Shown here in pieces: positions 1 through 9,103 of a DNA stretch of 64,000 nt. Under the pieces are notes generated by a model, which saw only the letters and a list, made by a program, of their open reading frames with translations, was not told the origin of the DNA and searched no databases. This DNA is from Thiohalophilus sp. (GTDB lineage: Bacteria > Pseudomonadota > Gammaproteobacteria > UBA6429 > Thiohalophilaceae): positions 682,001 through 746,000 of the forward strand of contig NZ_JAXHMV010000008.1 of the NCBI RefSeq assembly GCF_034521165.1. Reading direction: 5' to 3'. The stretch's first letter is position 1; every line of letters begins with the position of its first letter. Both the position numbers and the translations under genes were made by a program.

Positions 1-2
1 GG

Positions 3-1343
3 GGCGTGTTTCACGGCCAGCAGTACCAGACGCAACTGCCGCTGGTGCCCGGGATCGATCTGGTGTTGCGGGCCGGGCCGTTGCCATTGTTATTTGTCAC
101 CCTGTCGGCGGTGTTGTGGTTACTGACCACACTGTATGCCATCGGCTATCTCGAAGGCTCGCCCCATCGCAGTCGCTTTTTCGGTTTTTTCAGCCTTTGT
201 GTGGCGGCCACCGCCGGCGTGGCTCTGTCCGGTAACCTGTTTACCTTTTTGTTGTTTTATGAGCTGTTGACCCTGTCGACCTATCCGCTGGTAGTGCATC
301 GCGGCAGCGAGGTGGCGCGCCGGGCCGGTCAGGTGTATCTGGCCTATACCGTGGGTGGCGGCGCCCTGCTGTTGATCGGGATCGTCTGGCTCTACAGCCT
401 GACGGGTGACCTGACCTTTACCCCCGGTGGTCTGGGTCAGGCACTGGAAGGCCATTCACGTTCGGTGTTGATCACGATCTTCGCGCTATTGATCGCCGGG
501 CTGGGGGTCAAGGCGGCGCTGGTGCCGTTTCACAGCTGGTTACCGCTGGCAATGGTGGCGCCCGCCCCGGTCAGCGCGCTGCTACATGCGGTGGCGGTGG
601 TCAAGGCCGGTGCGTTCGGTATCGTCCTGGTATTGTATGAGATCTTCGGCATTGAATTCGCCGCCGAACTGGGTGTTACCGGACCGCTGGCTGTACTGGC
701 GGCAATCACCATACTGTACGGATCATTGCGGGCGCTCTATCAAAACGACGTGAAACGCCGACTGGCCTTTTCCACCGTCAGCCAGGTTTCGTATATCGCG
801 CTGGGCGTGGCGATCCTCGGGCCGCTGGCGACCATCGGCGGACTCGTGCATCTGGTGCATCAGGGGCTGATGAAGATCACGCTGTTCTTCTGCGCCGGTA
901 ATCTGGCCGAAACGCTGGGCATCCACAAGGTCGAGGAAATGGACGGCGTGGGGCGGCGCATGCCCTGGACCATGGGCGCCTTTACCCTCGGCGCGCTGGG
1001 CATGATCGGCGTGCCGCCGCTGGCGGGCTTTATCAGCAAATGGTATCTCGGTCTGGGCGCCTTGCAGGCGGATCAGGCCTGGGTGTTGTGGGTGTTGATC
1101 GGCAGCAGCCTGCTGAACGCGGGCTACTTTCTGCCGGTGTTGTATCGCGCCTGGTTTCGTGAACCGGCCGGCCAATGGCCGCAGGAACGGCACTTCGGTC
1201 GCAAGGAGACCGCCTGGCTGTTGTTGCTGCCGCCCCTGATTACCGCGGCGATGGCGGTCGGCGCCGGCCTGCTGGCCGCGATTCCGTTCAGTCCGCTGCA
1301 ATGGGTGCAGTTCATCGTCGAAGGGGAGGGCTTTTTACCGTGA
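3..1343 (+). CDS. Proton-conducting antiporter subunit, MnhD/NuoN type (5' end cut by window)
   Basis: The frame is open to the left edge of the window, so the true start lies outside; the first start-like codon seen is GTG at position 6. About 445 residues remain, almost all hydrophobic segments. The hallmark of the proton-conducting transporter family (complex I NuoL/M/N and Mrp antiporter subunits) is present: the stretch VPFHSWLP followed by APAPVSALLH and a conserved Lys (around residues 175-200). It is an inner-membrane protein, likely moving protons or exchanging H+ for Na+. The stop overlaps the start of a second protein of the same family, indicating translational coupling. Whether the partner complex is Mrp-like or a carbon-uptake type cannot be decided without upstream genes. 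Confidence 0.8.
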   Translation, partial: GVFHGQQYQTQLPLVPGIDLVLRAGPLPLLFVTLSAVLWLLTTLYAIGYLEGSPHRSRFFGFFSLCVAATAGVALSGNLFTFLLFYELLTLSTYPLVVHRGSEVARRAGQVYLAYTVGGGALLLIGIVWLYSLTGDLTFTPGGLGQALEGHSRSVLITIFALLIAGLGVKAALVPFHSWLPLAMVAPAPVSALLHAVAVVKAGAFGIVLVLYEIFGIEFAAELGVTGPLAVLAAITILYGSLRALYQNDVKRRLAFSTVSQVSYIALGVAILGPLATIGGLVHLVHQGLMKITLFFCAGNLAETLGIHKVEEMDGVGRRMPWTMGAFTLGALGMIGVPPLAGFISKWYLGLGALQADQAWVLWVLIGSSLLNAGYFLPVLYRAWFREPAGQWPQERHFGRKETAWLLLLPPLITAAMAVGAGLLAAIPFSPLQWVQFIVEGEGFLP

Positions 1344-3031
1344 CCGAACTGCTGTTGCCGATAAGCGTGTTGTTGCCGTTGTTGCTGGCGGTGGCCTTGC
1401 TGTTCTGGCATGGCGGTTTCCGGTGGATCCCGTGGGCCGCGTTGCCGGCGCTGATCGCGGCGCTGGTATTGCCCCTCGACAGTACGATCAGTCTGCCCTG
1501 GGTGTTGCTGGGCAGTGTCTGGGGCGTGGATGGGACCGGCCGGATCTTTTTATTATTCACCGCACTGTTATGGCTGGGTGGCGGTTTGTATGCGTCGGGA
1601 TATCTGCGCGAACGCCGGCGCCGTTTCGGTGTGTTCTTTTTGTTGGCGATGAGCGGCAACATCGGTCTGGTTGTCGCACAGGAGCTGGTGAGTTTTTACC
1701 TGTTCTTTGCCCTGATGAGTATCGCTTCGTATGGCCTGGTGGTACACGAACGCAGTCAGGCCGCACTGCGCGCCGGTCGCATCTATATGATCCTGGTGTT
1801 GCTCGGCGAAGTGTTGCTGTTCGCGGCAATGGTGATGCTGGTGAATGCCAGCGCCGGCGCGCTTGATTTTCCCGCAGTGCGTGCGGCGACGGCGCACATG
1901 ACTTCCGCCGATCTGCTGTACCTGTTGCTGCTGATCGCACTGGGTATCAAGGCAGGCCTGATCGGTTTGCACGTCTGGTTGCCGCTGGCCCATCCGGTCG
2001 CGCCGATCCCGGCCAGCGCCGTGTTGTCCGGGGCGATGATCAAGGCGGGGTTGCTCGGCTGGTTACGCCTGTTGCCGATGGGCGAGGTTAGCCTGGTCGG
2101 TTGGGGCGAGGCGATCATGTTTGTGGGAATGCTGACCGCCTTTTATGCCGCGCTGATAGGGGTACTGCAACGGGATCCCAAGGTGGTGCTGGCCTATTCG
2201 AGTATCAGCCAGATGGGGGTAATGACCCTGGCCGTGGGCGCGGGCCTGCTGTCGCCGGTGGCCTGGCCCCTGTTATTGCTGGCGGTAACGTTGTATGCGC
2301 TGCATCATGGCCTGGTGAAAGGGGCGCTGTTCCTTGGCGTGGGCATGAGCACCGGCGCCAGCCCGCGTCAACGCCGCAGGGTGGGTGCCGGCCTGTTGCT
2401 GGCGGCATTGGCAATGGCCGGGGCGCCGTGGAGCGGTGGCATGCTGGTCAAGGATCTGCTTAAAAGCGGCCTGCAGTCGATACCGAGTGCCGGGATCTAT
2501 GCCGATCTGCTGCCATGGAGTGCCCTGGCCACCAGCCTGTTAATGTTGCGTTTTTTATACCTGGTCTGGTCCCGGCAACCGAAAGCGGAGGCGAGCGGGA
2601 TCAATGATGCCATGCTGACCGGCTGGTTGCTGGTGCTGACGGGGGCGCTTTTCCTGCCCTGGGGCATCTGGCTAACGGGTGTCGATCTCGTCGGTGAGTT
2701 CATATTCGCCCCGCTGGCCAGCCTGTGGCCACTGGGCGGGGCGTTACTGATCGGCGGGTTGTTCTGGCGCTGGCGACCGAGCTTGCCCGTGGTTGCGGCC
2801 GGCGACATCGTCGTGCCGCTGGAAAAACTGGTAGCCCGTCTGCTGGGGGCAGTCCGTATCCTGTTGAATGCACTGAACCGGTGGTCGGGGCCACCACGCT
2901 GGATTCGTTCCTATCGGCTGACAGCACTGGGGTCGGCCGAAGTCTGGCTAACCCGCTGGCGAAGTGCTACTGGCCTGTTCGTGGTGCTGGTGATCCTGTT
3001 GATCGTCGGCGGCGGTATGACAGGCGGATAG
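1340..3031 (+). CDS. Second proton-conducting membrane transporter subunit (NuoL/M/N-Mrp family)
   Basis: I chose the GTG at 1340, which overlaps the previous stop (GTGA), because an earlier in-frame start would run deep into the upstream gene. The 563-residue product is a polytopic inner-membrane protein. It contains the family core with HVWLPLAHPVAPIPASAVLS and a following conserved Lys, preceded by several transmembrane helices and followed by a long C-terminal part with more helices and a basic tail. Two adjacent proton-channel subunits of different length are typical of Mrp-like or related multisubunit cation/proton systems. The role (pH or sodium homeostasis, or an energy-coupled complex) is inferred from family only. 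Confidence 0.75.
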   Translation: MTELLLPISVLLPLLLAVALLFWHGGFRWIPWAALPALIAALVLPLDSTISLPWVLLGSVWGVDGTGRIFLLFTALLWLGGGLYASGYLRERRRRFGVFFLLAMSGNIGLVVAQELVSFYLFFALMSIASYGLVVHERSQAALRAGRIYMILVLLGEVLLFAAMVMLVNASAGALDFPAVRAATAHMTSADLLYLLLLIALGIKAGLIGLHVWLPLAHPVAPIPASAVLSGAMIKAGLLGWLRLLPMGEVSLVGWGEAIMFVGMLTAFYAALIGVLQRDPKVVLAYSSISQMGVMTLAVGAGLLSPVAWPLLLLAVTLYALHHGLVKGALFLGVGMSTGASPRQRRRVGAGLLLAALAMAGAPWSGGMLVKDLLKSGLQSIPSAGIYADLLPWSALATSLLMLRFLYLVWSRQPKAEASGINDAMLTGWLLVLTGALFLPWGIWLTGVDLVGEFIFAPLASLWPLGGALLIGGLFWRWRPSLPVVAAGDIVVPLEKLVARLLGAVRILLNALNRWSGPPRWIRSYRLTALGSAEVWLTRWRSATGLFVVLVILLIVGGGMTGG

Positions 3032-3096
3032 TATCGATCGCGGCCTGATTTATCGGTGGTAATCCGTCGTGTTGAAACTCGCGTTTATGCGCCGTG

Positions 3097-3738
3097 TCAG
3101 CGGGTAAACTGAATCGAGTCCATTACTTTATCGACTTTGCTACGGCTTGCCTCATCCGTATAGGTTTGAATAAAGGATATGGCATAGCCGTCGGTGATCA
3201 TGGCGTGATAGCGCTGGGCGATATCGAATGTGCCTACGTGTAACGAGGCATCCATATAGCCTGCCGGTTTGCCGCCGATCGTAGAGGACTGGCACTCTCC
3301 GTCGAACTCGTATTTTAACTGACCCTGCTGAAGAACCTGTTTCACCGCTTCAACGTAATCGCAGGGTTCTTTGATGCCGGGGTACAACTTGATGTTCTCG
3401 GCTACAGACAGGACATTCGGGTTCATTTTGCCGGGTGTGCCGGGCGGATATTCGAAAAAGCCGAACAGCGGCAGAGAACTTTCCATTGCCGCCTCGATCA
3501 GCTTTTGCATGTTTTTATCGTCACCGGAGAGTACCTTGTTGCCCTGCTGTTGCAACAGGATGGTTTCCTCGGCGCTCTGTGCGTACCAGTCGGCGGGTTT
3601 TTCCACCTCGAGGCCAAAGAAGCCGTTAACGTAGGTATTGCCGCTGGTGTTAATCGTGATCGGCGAGTCCGAATCGGACTCGGTGCAGCCGAAAGAGACC
3701 AGCGCGGCCAGAATGATAACGAGAATGGATTTATTCAA
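3097..3738 (-). CDS. Putative lipoprotein, PsbP/DUF1795-like size
   Basis: A 213-residue protein starting with a short lipoprotein signal (MNKSILVIILAALVSFGC), with the lipidated Cys at residue 18 followed by an acidic Ser/Asp linker. The mature part has a W-containing segment (EKPADWYAQ) and a C-terminal block with YAISFIQTYTDEASRS and a final DSIQFTR, a pattern seen in PsbP-like or DUF1795-like lipoproteins that end in a short beta strand. It is expected at a membrane facing the periplasm. No function can be assigned. It is convergent with the antiporter genes and is followed by a gene-poor stretch. Confidence 0.6.
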   Translation of the reverse strand: MNKSILVIILAALVSFGCTESDSDSPITINTSGNTYVNGFFGLEVEKPADWYAQSAEETILLQQQGNKVLSGDDKNMQKLIEAAMESSLPLFGFFEYPPGTPGKMNPNVLSVAENIKLYPGIKEPCDYVEAVKQVLQQGQLKYEFDGECQSSTIGGKPAGYMDASLHVGTFDIAQRYHAMITDGYAISFIQTYTDEASRSKVDKVMDSIQFTR

Positions 3739-4192
3739 TGTGATGTCCTCTGTTCAGGGTTATCAGGCAGGTCGAAAGCGGGGCAGTCAGTCGACGCTGA
3801 ATGTTTATCGCAGGTAATCAGGCTTTGATCTTCGTACGTAAACTCTGAGCCGCATCCGGAGTATCGGGGTAAACCGCTCCTTCGGCATCCTGTGTCGGGT
3901 TGAAATTACCCATAATCTTAGCAGGGTGGAGGGAGATTTTTGAGCCGTTATGGGCAATAGTCCTTTCTCAATGTCGCTGGAATTAACGCAGAGGACGCAA
4001 AGGCGCAAAGAACGCAAAGATAAAGTTTTCTCAACAGACCAATTTCATCCCCCAGGAAGGGAGAGGGCCAGAGCTTGTTCCGCATTTCTTGCGGGGAAAA
4101 GGAGAATATCCATTGAGCTTTTACAAATATTAAAGCCCTGCGGAGGAAATGCATTCAAGTTTAATGATGAAATTTACGTCATATCCCCCGGC
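3739..4192. other. Gene-poor spacer with dispersed-repeat fragments
   Basis: No convincing coding region. Around 3985-4022 there is an A/G-rich segment (CGCAGAGGACGCAAAGG and similar words) that recurs in other spacers of this window, for example near 16800, 26385 and 28430 on one strand or the other, so it is a dispersed non-coding repeat family. The remainder is of low complexity and leads into the Rdx gene remnant. Confidence 0.4.
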
Positions 4193-4319
4193 TTTTTGTC
4201 GGAGTGTCCAAGATCTTTGTCAGGCGCGAGGCGATCGCGCACTAGCTACTTTAACTCCTTGCAGAGCGGAGCAACCAGCAACACTGGGTGCAGTAGAGGA
4301 TTTTGATGTGGTTTTCCAT
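4193..4319 (-). pseudogene. Degraded copy of the Rdx (SelW-like) gene at 10871-11149
   Basis: Read on the minus strand from CAT at 4317-4319, the sequence begins MENHIKILYCTQCCWLLRSA, matching the start of the intact gene (MEHHIKIVYCTQCRWLLRSA). It then jumps about 144 bp to the C-terminal portion and hits stop codons at the junction. The 3' half (4193-4261) matches 10878-10946 almost base for base. It is therefore a full-length duplicate with a large internal deletion, in the same orientation as the intact copy. The two copies bracket the sensor/regulator/SoxAX module. Confidence 0.85.
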
Positions 4320-4492
4320 GAGTCGCACTGAACAAGAGGAAGGGTTTGATTATAGGTGGTAGTGCAAGTGCCGCTTGTTTGTCGGAAAATCTATTGCCAA
4401 ATAAGAGGTGACAAGCGTCATCTAGCGAGGTCAAAGAAAGAGTGGGGATGAATAAATTGTTGAAGACATGAGAGGATTAATTGATCTATTCT

Positions 4493-5887
4493 TTAATCAG
4501 AAAAAGAAAAATTCAGCCGACTAACAAGCGTCTTATAGTCTATACCGAGAATCCTGGCTGCTTCGCTTTTGTTGCCGCCGACCTGTTCAAGAATAACTTG
4601 TGCGTAACGTGCCTCCATTTCACGCATGCTTATCCCCAGGGGTGCTTCAAATCCATTAGACGATGTTGTAATGGGCCGAGTTGTCTGGAAAACGCGCTCA
4701 AGATGTTCTGCGCTGATGATTTGCTTCGGCCCTGCAAAAATTATAGCACGCTCGATTACGTTTTGTAGTTCGCGTACATTCCCTGGCCATTGGTGATGTT
4801 CGAGGATATCCATAGCAGATTGACTTAAATTAGCGGTTGTTTTCTGGTGTAGGCGTGAAAAACGCTCAACAAACTTTTTTGCCAGTTCTCTAATGTCGCC
4901 TGGTCTTTCTCGCAATGGTGGAAGTCGGATAGGAATTACATTGATCCGATGATACAAATCCATGCGAAATTGTCCAGCTAGGACGGCCTCTTCCAATTCT
5001 TCATTAGTGGCGCAAATCAATCTAAAATTAACTGCGATATCCCTTGTCGAGCCTACAGGCCGAACAACACGTTCCTGAAGCATGCGTAATAACTTAACTT
5101 GCATTGTGCGTCCCATAGAATTGATTTCGTCTAGAAATAAAATGCCGCCGTTAGCTGCTTCAATTAGCCCCTTTTTATTGCTAGTAGCACCAGTGAATGC
5201 ACCTTGTGCATGCCCAAACAACTCAGATTCTGCCAACTCATCCACAATTGTTGCTGCATTGACTGCCACGAAAGGGCCTTTACCGGCATGCAGCGCCCTT
5301 GCTATCAACTCTTTTCCGGTGCCAGTTTCTCCTTCTATAAGAACGTTCGCGTCTACATCACGAGCAATGGATACTGTTCGACGTATATCAGAGATAGATT
5401 CAGTTGTACCTAATATATCAATTAAATACGGATCAGAAGTTTCGTGTGCATCAGTTTTTCCAAGACGATGCTGTATAGTCTGATGATTTACGATTTTTCT
5501 TAGAGTTGAATCTATGACATCTATGTTAAACGGTTTAGAGACAAATTCAAACGCGCCTGCTTTTACAGCTTGAACAGCATTTTCCAGAGAAGAGTACGCA
5601 CTAACAACAATGGTTAATACATTATGGTTAGAGTGTTGAAGAAAATCAATAAGTGCAAATCCGTCCTTTTCAGGCATAACCAGATCTGTAAAAACGACGT
5701 CGAGAGGATGTTCGAGACGATGCTCAATAAATTGATTAACGTCGGTGTGTTCGCTCACGTTATTGACTCCTAGTTCGCGCAAAACCCTAGAAAGGGTGGA
5801 CGCGACAGCTGGATCGTCATCAACGACAGCTACAGACAATGTTGAGTAGGCCTCTTCTATTGATAGTTTTGGTACTGCCTCGGCCAT
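4493..5887 (-). CDS. Sigma54-dependent response regulator, NtrC family
   Basis: 464 residues with three domains. The receiver (about 17-135) has the acidic pocket DDD at 23-25, the phospho-acceptor Asp68 in FTDLVMP and Lys118 in SKPF. The AAA+ sigma54-activation domain (about 155-385) has Walker A GETGTGKE at 185-192, the sigma54-contacting GAFTGA loop at 229-234 and FLDE as Walker B. The C-terminal Fis-type helix-turn-helix (about 430-464) has NKSEAARILGIDYKTL. It is encoded 36 bp downstream of the sensor kinase in the same direction, so the two form one operon. All catalytic residues look intact, so it should activate sigma54 promoters. A matching -24/-12 promoter lies in front of the divergent cytochrome operon. 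Codon use is AT-rich compared with the core genes. Confidence 0.93.
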   Translation of the reverse strand: MAEAVPKLSIEEAYSTLSVAVVDDDPAVASTLSRVLRELGVNNVSEHTDVNQFIEHRLEHPLDVVFTDLVMPEKDGFALIDFLQHSNHNVLTIVVSAYSSLENAVQAVKAGAFEFVSKPFNIDVIDSTLRKIVNHQTIQHRLGKTDAHETSDPYLIDILGTTESISDIRRTVSIARDVDANVLIEGETGTGKELIARALHAGKGPFVAVNAATIVDELAESELFGHAQGAFTGATSNKKGLIEAANGGILFLDEINSMGRTMQVKLLRMLQERVVRPVGSTRDIAVNFRLICATNEELEEAVLAGQFRMDLYHRINVIPIRLPPLRERPGDIRELAKKFVERFSRLHQKTTANLSQSAMDILEHHQWPGNVRELQNVIERAIIFAGPKQIISAEHLERVFQTTRPITTSSNGFEAPLGISMREMEARYAQVILEQVGGNKSEAARILGIDYKTLVSRLNFSFSD

Positions 5888-5923
5888 TAGGACCTCCAGT
5901 CTATTCTGTGCGCAATATGATAG

Positions 5924-7639
5924 TCAGTATGGAGCGGGAAGAGCCGCAAATTGATCATCATATTTATGTATAGCTGTTGGCAAATATATGGATATCTCGC
6001 CTAACTCCGGATTGGTGATTCTTATTGTACCACCCAGTGCGTGAGTGATAGATAAAGCATTGGGCAGACCCATTCCGGATCCATCAGGTCTTGTGGAAAA
6101 GAAAAGCTCGAAAATATCTTCCTCTTGTCCGGATGGGAATCCAATGCCGTTATCTCTAATGCTGATGATTGTGTATTCAGCTTCTTCGTGGCAAGTATAG
6201 AAGACAGTGTTGTTATTATTAGACTGTAATGCATTGTCAGTGAGATTGTCGAGTACCTGCCAAAGATAATATTTATTTCCTGTTGCAAGCAAAGCTTTTG
6301 GAGATGCAGTGAATTGATATTTGAAATCAGGTGCATGTTGTTTCCGCCTTATGAGATACTCCTCACAGTTCTTATTTAATTCAATAACATTACGTTCTAT
6401 ATTTCGTGGTTTGGAAAATGCAACCAGATTTTCTGCAATCTGGAGACAGCGGCTTGACTGTTGATATATTGTGTCCATGTCTGCGCCAAAAGGATTGTCG
6501 TTTCCATATCTGCGACGTGAAATATCAGCGACAGAGCGGATTACACTGATCGGGTTGTTGATGTCATGAGCCACTCTTGTTGCGAGCCTGCCGGCGGCGG
6601 CAAGTCTACGCTCCTGGTCAAGACTTCGTTCCAGGCTGCGTAATCTAGATAAGTCGATAACCATATGATTAAAGCTTTCTGCAAGTTCAACTGCTTCATT
6701 GCAGCCTTTTATCTCGATTGATTGAGAGAAATCACCTTGGCCCACTTGTCGTAGCGCTATCTGTAATCGCTTAAAGGGTTTGCTTTCACGGTGACTAATG
6801 AAAAGAAAAATGAGGAACAACAATAAAGATGAGACGGCAATTGCAGACGCCACATAAACTTTTGAATGTAAACCGGGTGGGACTACTGTGTTCTTAGATG
6901 AGATTGAAACTTGCAAGGGGCTTCCGTCGACAGTATGGACTTTTAATAGAGCAGCTTCCGGGTTAGTGTCATCTCTAGTCTCTTTAGGCTCGATTTTTAG
7001 GCCAACACCGAGCAAATCATCTGCGGCTATTCTATCATCAAGTAGACGTGAAAATTGCAGTACAAACATTGTGTCGGATCCAATGTTAATCGGGGCAGTG
7101 GATATGACCCATAGTTGTCTGCCTAGATTAACAAGTCCAGACCGGATAGAGCGCGGTGTCTCCATCGGGAAATTACTTAAATGCAATGCCATATTCCCAA
7201 TTATATTCTCATTCGCTGCTACCAAACCTCCGTCATTGTTCCATACAGTAACTGAGTCGAGATTGTATAGAGATGCTGTACGCGTTACAAAAGATTGTAT
7301 TCTCTGGCGCGAGACCTGGATATGATCAAGTTCCAACAAAGTATTTCTTAATGTGCGATTGTGGGTTGCCAATCGTGCGTATTTAGAAAGTTCCTGAACC
7401 TGTCTGTCTATATAGCTCTCAATTCGTGTAGATTGTTGTTTTAACTCGCTCGCGTGAATAGCATGAAAATCACGAGTAAGAAAATAGTCCAGACTATAAA
7501 GCATAGAGGTGGCCGACAAAGCAACAATCAGAATTGCGCTTATGGCTAGCCGTGAACTAAGTGAACCCCAGATAGGACACTGCCGTTTTTTTATACTGGG
7601 ATCGTTCAGGGAGGAGCGTTTATCAGAGCTATGTTGCAC
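5924..7639 (-). CDS. Membrane sensor histidine kinase, partner of the sigma54 regulator
   Basis: 571 residues beginning at a GTG (7637-7639). Transmembrane helix 1 is at about 30-50, a periplasmic sensor region spans about 55-258, and helix 2 is at about 261-283. A HAMP-like linker follows. The phosphorylation site is VAHDINNP with His358. The ATPase domain has the N box (NLTDNALQSN), G1 (DNGIGFPSG) and G2 (GSGMGLPNAL). The layout is that of NtrB/DctB-like kinases that phosphorylate NtrC-type regulators. The signal is unknown; the divergent SoxA/SoxX-like operon suggests a reduced sulfur compound, by analogy with the sigma54-linked two-component systems reported to control sox genes in Acidithiobacillus caldus. 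Confidence 0.9.
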   Translation of the reverse strand: MQHSSDKRSSLNDPSIKKRQCPIWGSLSSRLAISAILIVALSATSMLYSLDYFLTRDFHAIHASELKQQSTRIESYIDRQVQELSKYARLATHNRTLRNTLLELDHIQVSRQRIQSFVTRTASLYNLDSVTVWNNDGGLVAANENIIGNMALHLSNFPMETPRSIRSGLVNLGRQLWVISTAPINIGSDTMFVLQFSRLLDDRIAADDLLGVGLKIEPKETRDDTNPEAALLKVHTVDGSPLQVSISSKNTVVPPGLHSKVYVASAIAVSSLLLFLIFLFISHRESKPFKRLQIALRQVGQGDFSQSIEIKGCNEAVELAESFNHMVIDLSRLRSLERSLDQERRLAAAGRLATRVAHDINNPISVIRSVADISRRRYGNDNPFGADMDTIYQQSSRCLQIAENLVAFSKPRNIERNVIELNKNCEEYLIRRKQHAPDFKYQFTASPKALLATGNKYYLWQVLDNLTDNALQSNNNNTVFYTCHEEAEYTIISIRDNGIGFPSGQEEDIFELFFSTRPDGSGMGLPNALSITHALGGTIRITNPELGEISIYLPTAIHKYDDQFAALPAPY

Positions 7640-8081
7640 AAGTACACCTATGCTGCAAATCTTTTTTGATTAAATTCTGCTTGAATCATTATTAGAATAA
7701 ATCTTTAGCATTCCAATCATGAAGATAAATATATTGTAGCTGCCATAATAATATAATTTCATGTTTGAGTGTCTAGCTGGACAGTGCAGGGTTCTAGTGG
7801 TGCGGACATTAGAGATGCAGTTTTCAATTTATGTGAGGTGAGAAAGTAAACTACACCAATTTTATATTTACATGACTGTTTATGAAAGGCAAGCACAGTA
7901 TCTCTATGATTGATATTGCTCGAACTAAGAGCCATTCAGAGACAATTTCATCCAGCAAGTTATTGGTAAATTTCCATGCAATACTTTGAGTATTGGAAAT
8001 ATTCCTGAACTGAAAGCCTATTTTCAAGATATGAAGGATGATCCTGGACGAAAAATCAATAACTTAGGAAAGTTATTCTTG
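7640..8081. promoter_or_regulatory. Divergent regulatory region between sensor kinase and cytochrome operon
   Basis: About 440 bp of AT-rich non-coding DNA between the leftward kinase gene and the rightward sigma54 promoter. It contains a short dyad TGTCTAGCTGGACA at 7770-7783, roughly 310 bp upstream of the -24 element, a distance at which an NtrC-type activator could work through DNA looping. The dyad is single and short, so it is only a candidate activator site. No other clear motif was seen. Confidence 0.35.
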
Positions 8082-8097
8082 TGGCATATCTCTTGCA
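8082..8097 (+). promoter_or_regulatory. Sigma54 (-24/-12) promoter of the SoxA-like operon
   Basis: TGGCAT at 8082-8087, five bases, then TTGCA at 8093-8097 matches the sigma54 consensus TGGCAC-N5-TTGCA with correct spacing. Transcription would begin near 8108, about 45 bp before the chosen start at 8154. This argues that the longer reading frame starting near 7986 is not the real N-terminus. The divergent operon encodes exactly the activator type that such a promoter needs. Confidence 0.8.
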
Positions 8098-8153
8098 GAA
8101 TCAGTTGCATCCTTGCTGGATCAATGAATAAAAACATTATGAGGGGGCTATTT

Positions 8154-9068
8154 ATGAGATTACTAAAGCTCATTTTCTTGGGTGGGGCGCTTATCAGTCT
8201 CGCTGCGGTTGCTGATCAGAAAGATCAACCTGGTCAGTACCATCCAGGCAAAGAAAAAGCTATATCAGGCGTTGAGAACGATATCACTGGCACATATAAG
8301 AACTGGAAAGACCGTAAGGCTATCGAAAAGTCGATTGCTAACGGTATGGAGTCCCAGTATATCAATTACAAAGATGTACGCTGGCTTAAGCGTGATGAAT
8401 TTAATGGTGAATTATTGCGCGAGGAGGCAAGAGAACTCTATGCGAGAACAGGAAAGACCGGTAAAAGCTGCGCGTCCTGCCATGGAAGTAATGGAGAAGA
8501 GCTGCGAGGAGTAGCAGCAAAGTATCCTACTTTTGATAAAGAATATGACAGGGTTATACCTCTGACTACGCGTATTAGGAACTGCAGTGAAAAATATGTT
8601 GGCGCGGAGATGCCTGAAGATTCAGGCGATAATACTTTGATGACTTGGTATGTAACAGATAAAAGTGATGGGGTGCCTATTGATATTGAAGTAGACACGC
8701 CCGGTCCGGTTCAGGATGCTTTTTACCGTGGTAGAGATTTGTTCTTCAAACGTGTAGGCCAATTTAATTTCGCCTGTGCCTCGTGCCATACGCCGCCGAC
8801 AGTTTTGAAGCAGCTTCGAGGTATGCGTCCATCTACTCCATATGGAGATGCCGTATCATATCCGATATGGGAGTTTCCAGCTCATCCAGAGCGTCATTAT
8901 CTTCTTACGATGCAATTACAGATTAAAGCCTGTCAAGCAGCTGCTCGTATGAAGACGTCTCATGAAGGAAGTCTTGAGTACACTGATATGGAGGTTTTTA
9001 TCAAGTCTTTGTCAAACGGCTATGAGATTAACTCCCTTTCCAGCTATTACGGTGAAACCTTGGACTAA
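8154..9068 (+). CDS. soxA: SoxA-like dihaem cytochrome c
   Basis: I chose the ATG at 8154: it has a strong ribosome site (GAGGGGG at 8141-8147), lies just after the sigma54 promoter, and gives a 304-residue protein with an N-terminal signal peptide (MRLLKLIFLGGALISLAAVA). Two haem c sites are visible, CASCH at 106-110 and CASCH at 208-212. Each is followed at the expected distance by a lone Cys (Cys144 and Cys260), as in dihaem SoxA where Cys is the distal ligand. The C-terminal block FIKSLSNG is typical of SoxA. SoxA with SoxX attaches sulfur substrates to the SoxY carrier in the periplasm, but no soxYZ, soxB or soxCD are in the window, so a different acceptor or substrate is possible. Confidence 0.75.
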   Translation: MRLLKLIFLGGALISLAAVADQKDQPGQYHPGKEKAISGVENDITGTYKNWKDRKAIEKSIANGMESQYINYKDVRWLKRDEFNGELLREEARELYARTGKTGKSCASCHGSNGEELRGVAAKYPTFDKEYDRVIPLTTRIRNCSEKYVGAEMPEDSGDNTLMTWYVTDKSDGVPIDIEVDTPGPVQDAFYRGRDLFFKRVGQFNFACASCHTPPTVLKQLRGMRPSTPYGDAVSYPIWEFPAHPERHYLLTMQLQIKACQAAARMKTSHEGSLEYTDMEVFIKSLSNGYEINSLSSYYGETLD

Positions 9069-9103
9069 ATTCAAGTAACAATAACTAATTAAATGGTGAA
9101 GAT

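Noticed and set aside
7986..8153. Longer N-terminus of the SoxA-like protein
   Set aside because: It would place the sigma54 promoter and the best ribosome site inside the coding region, and the signal peptide starts cleanly at 8154.
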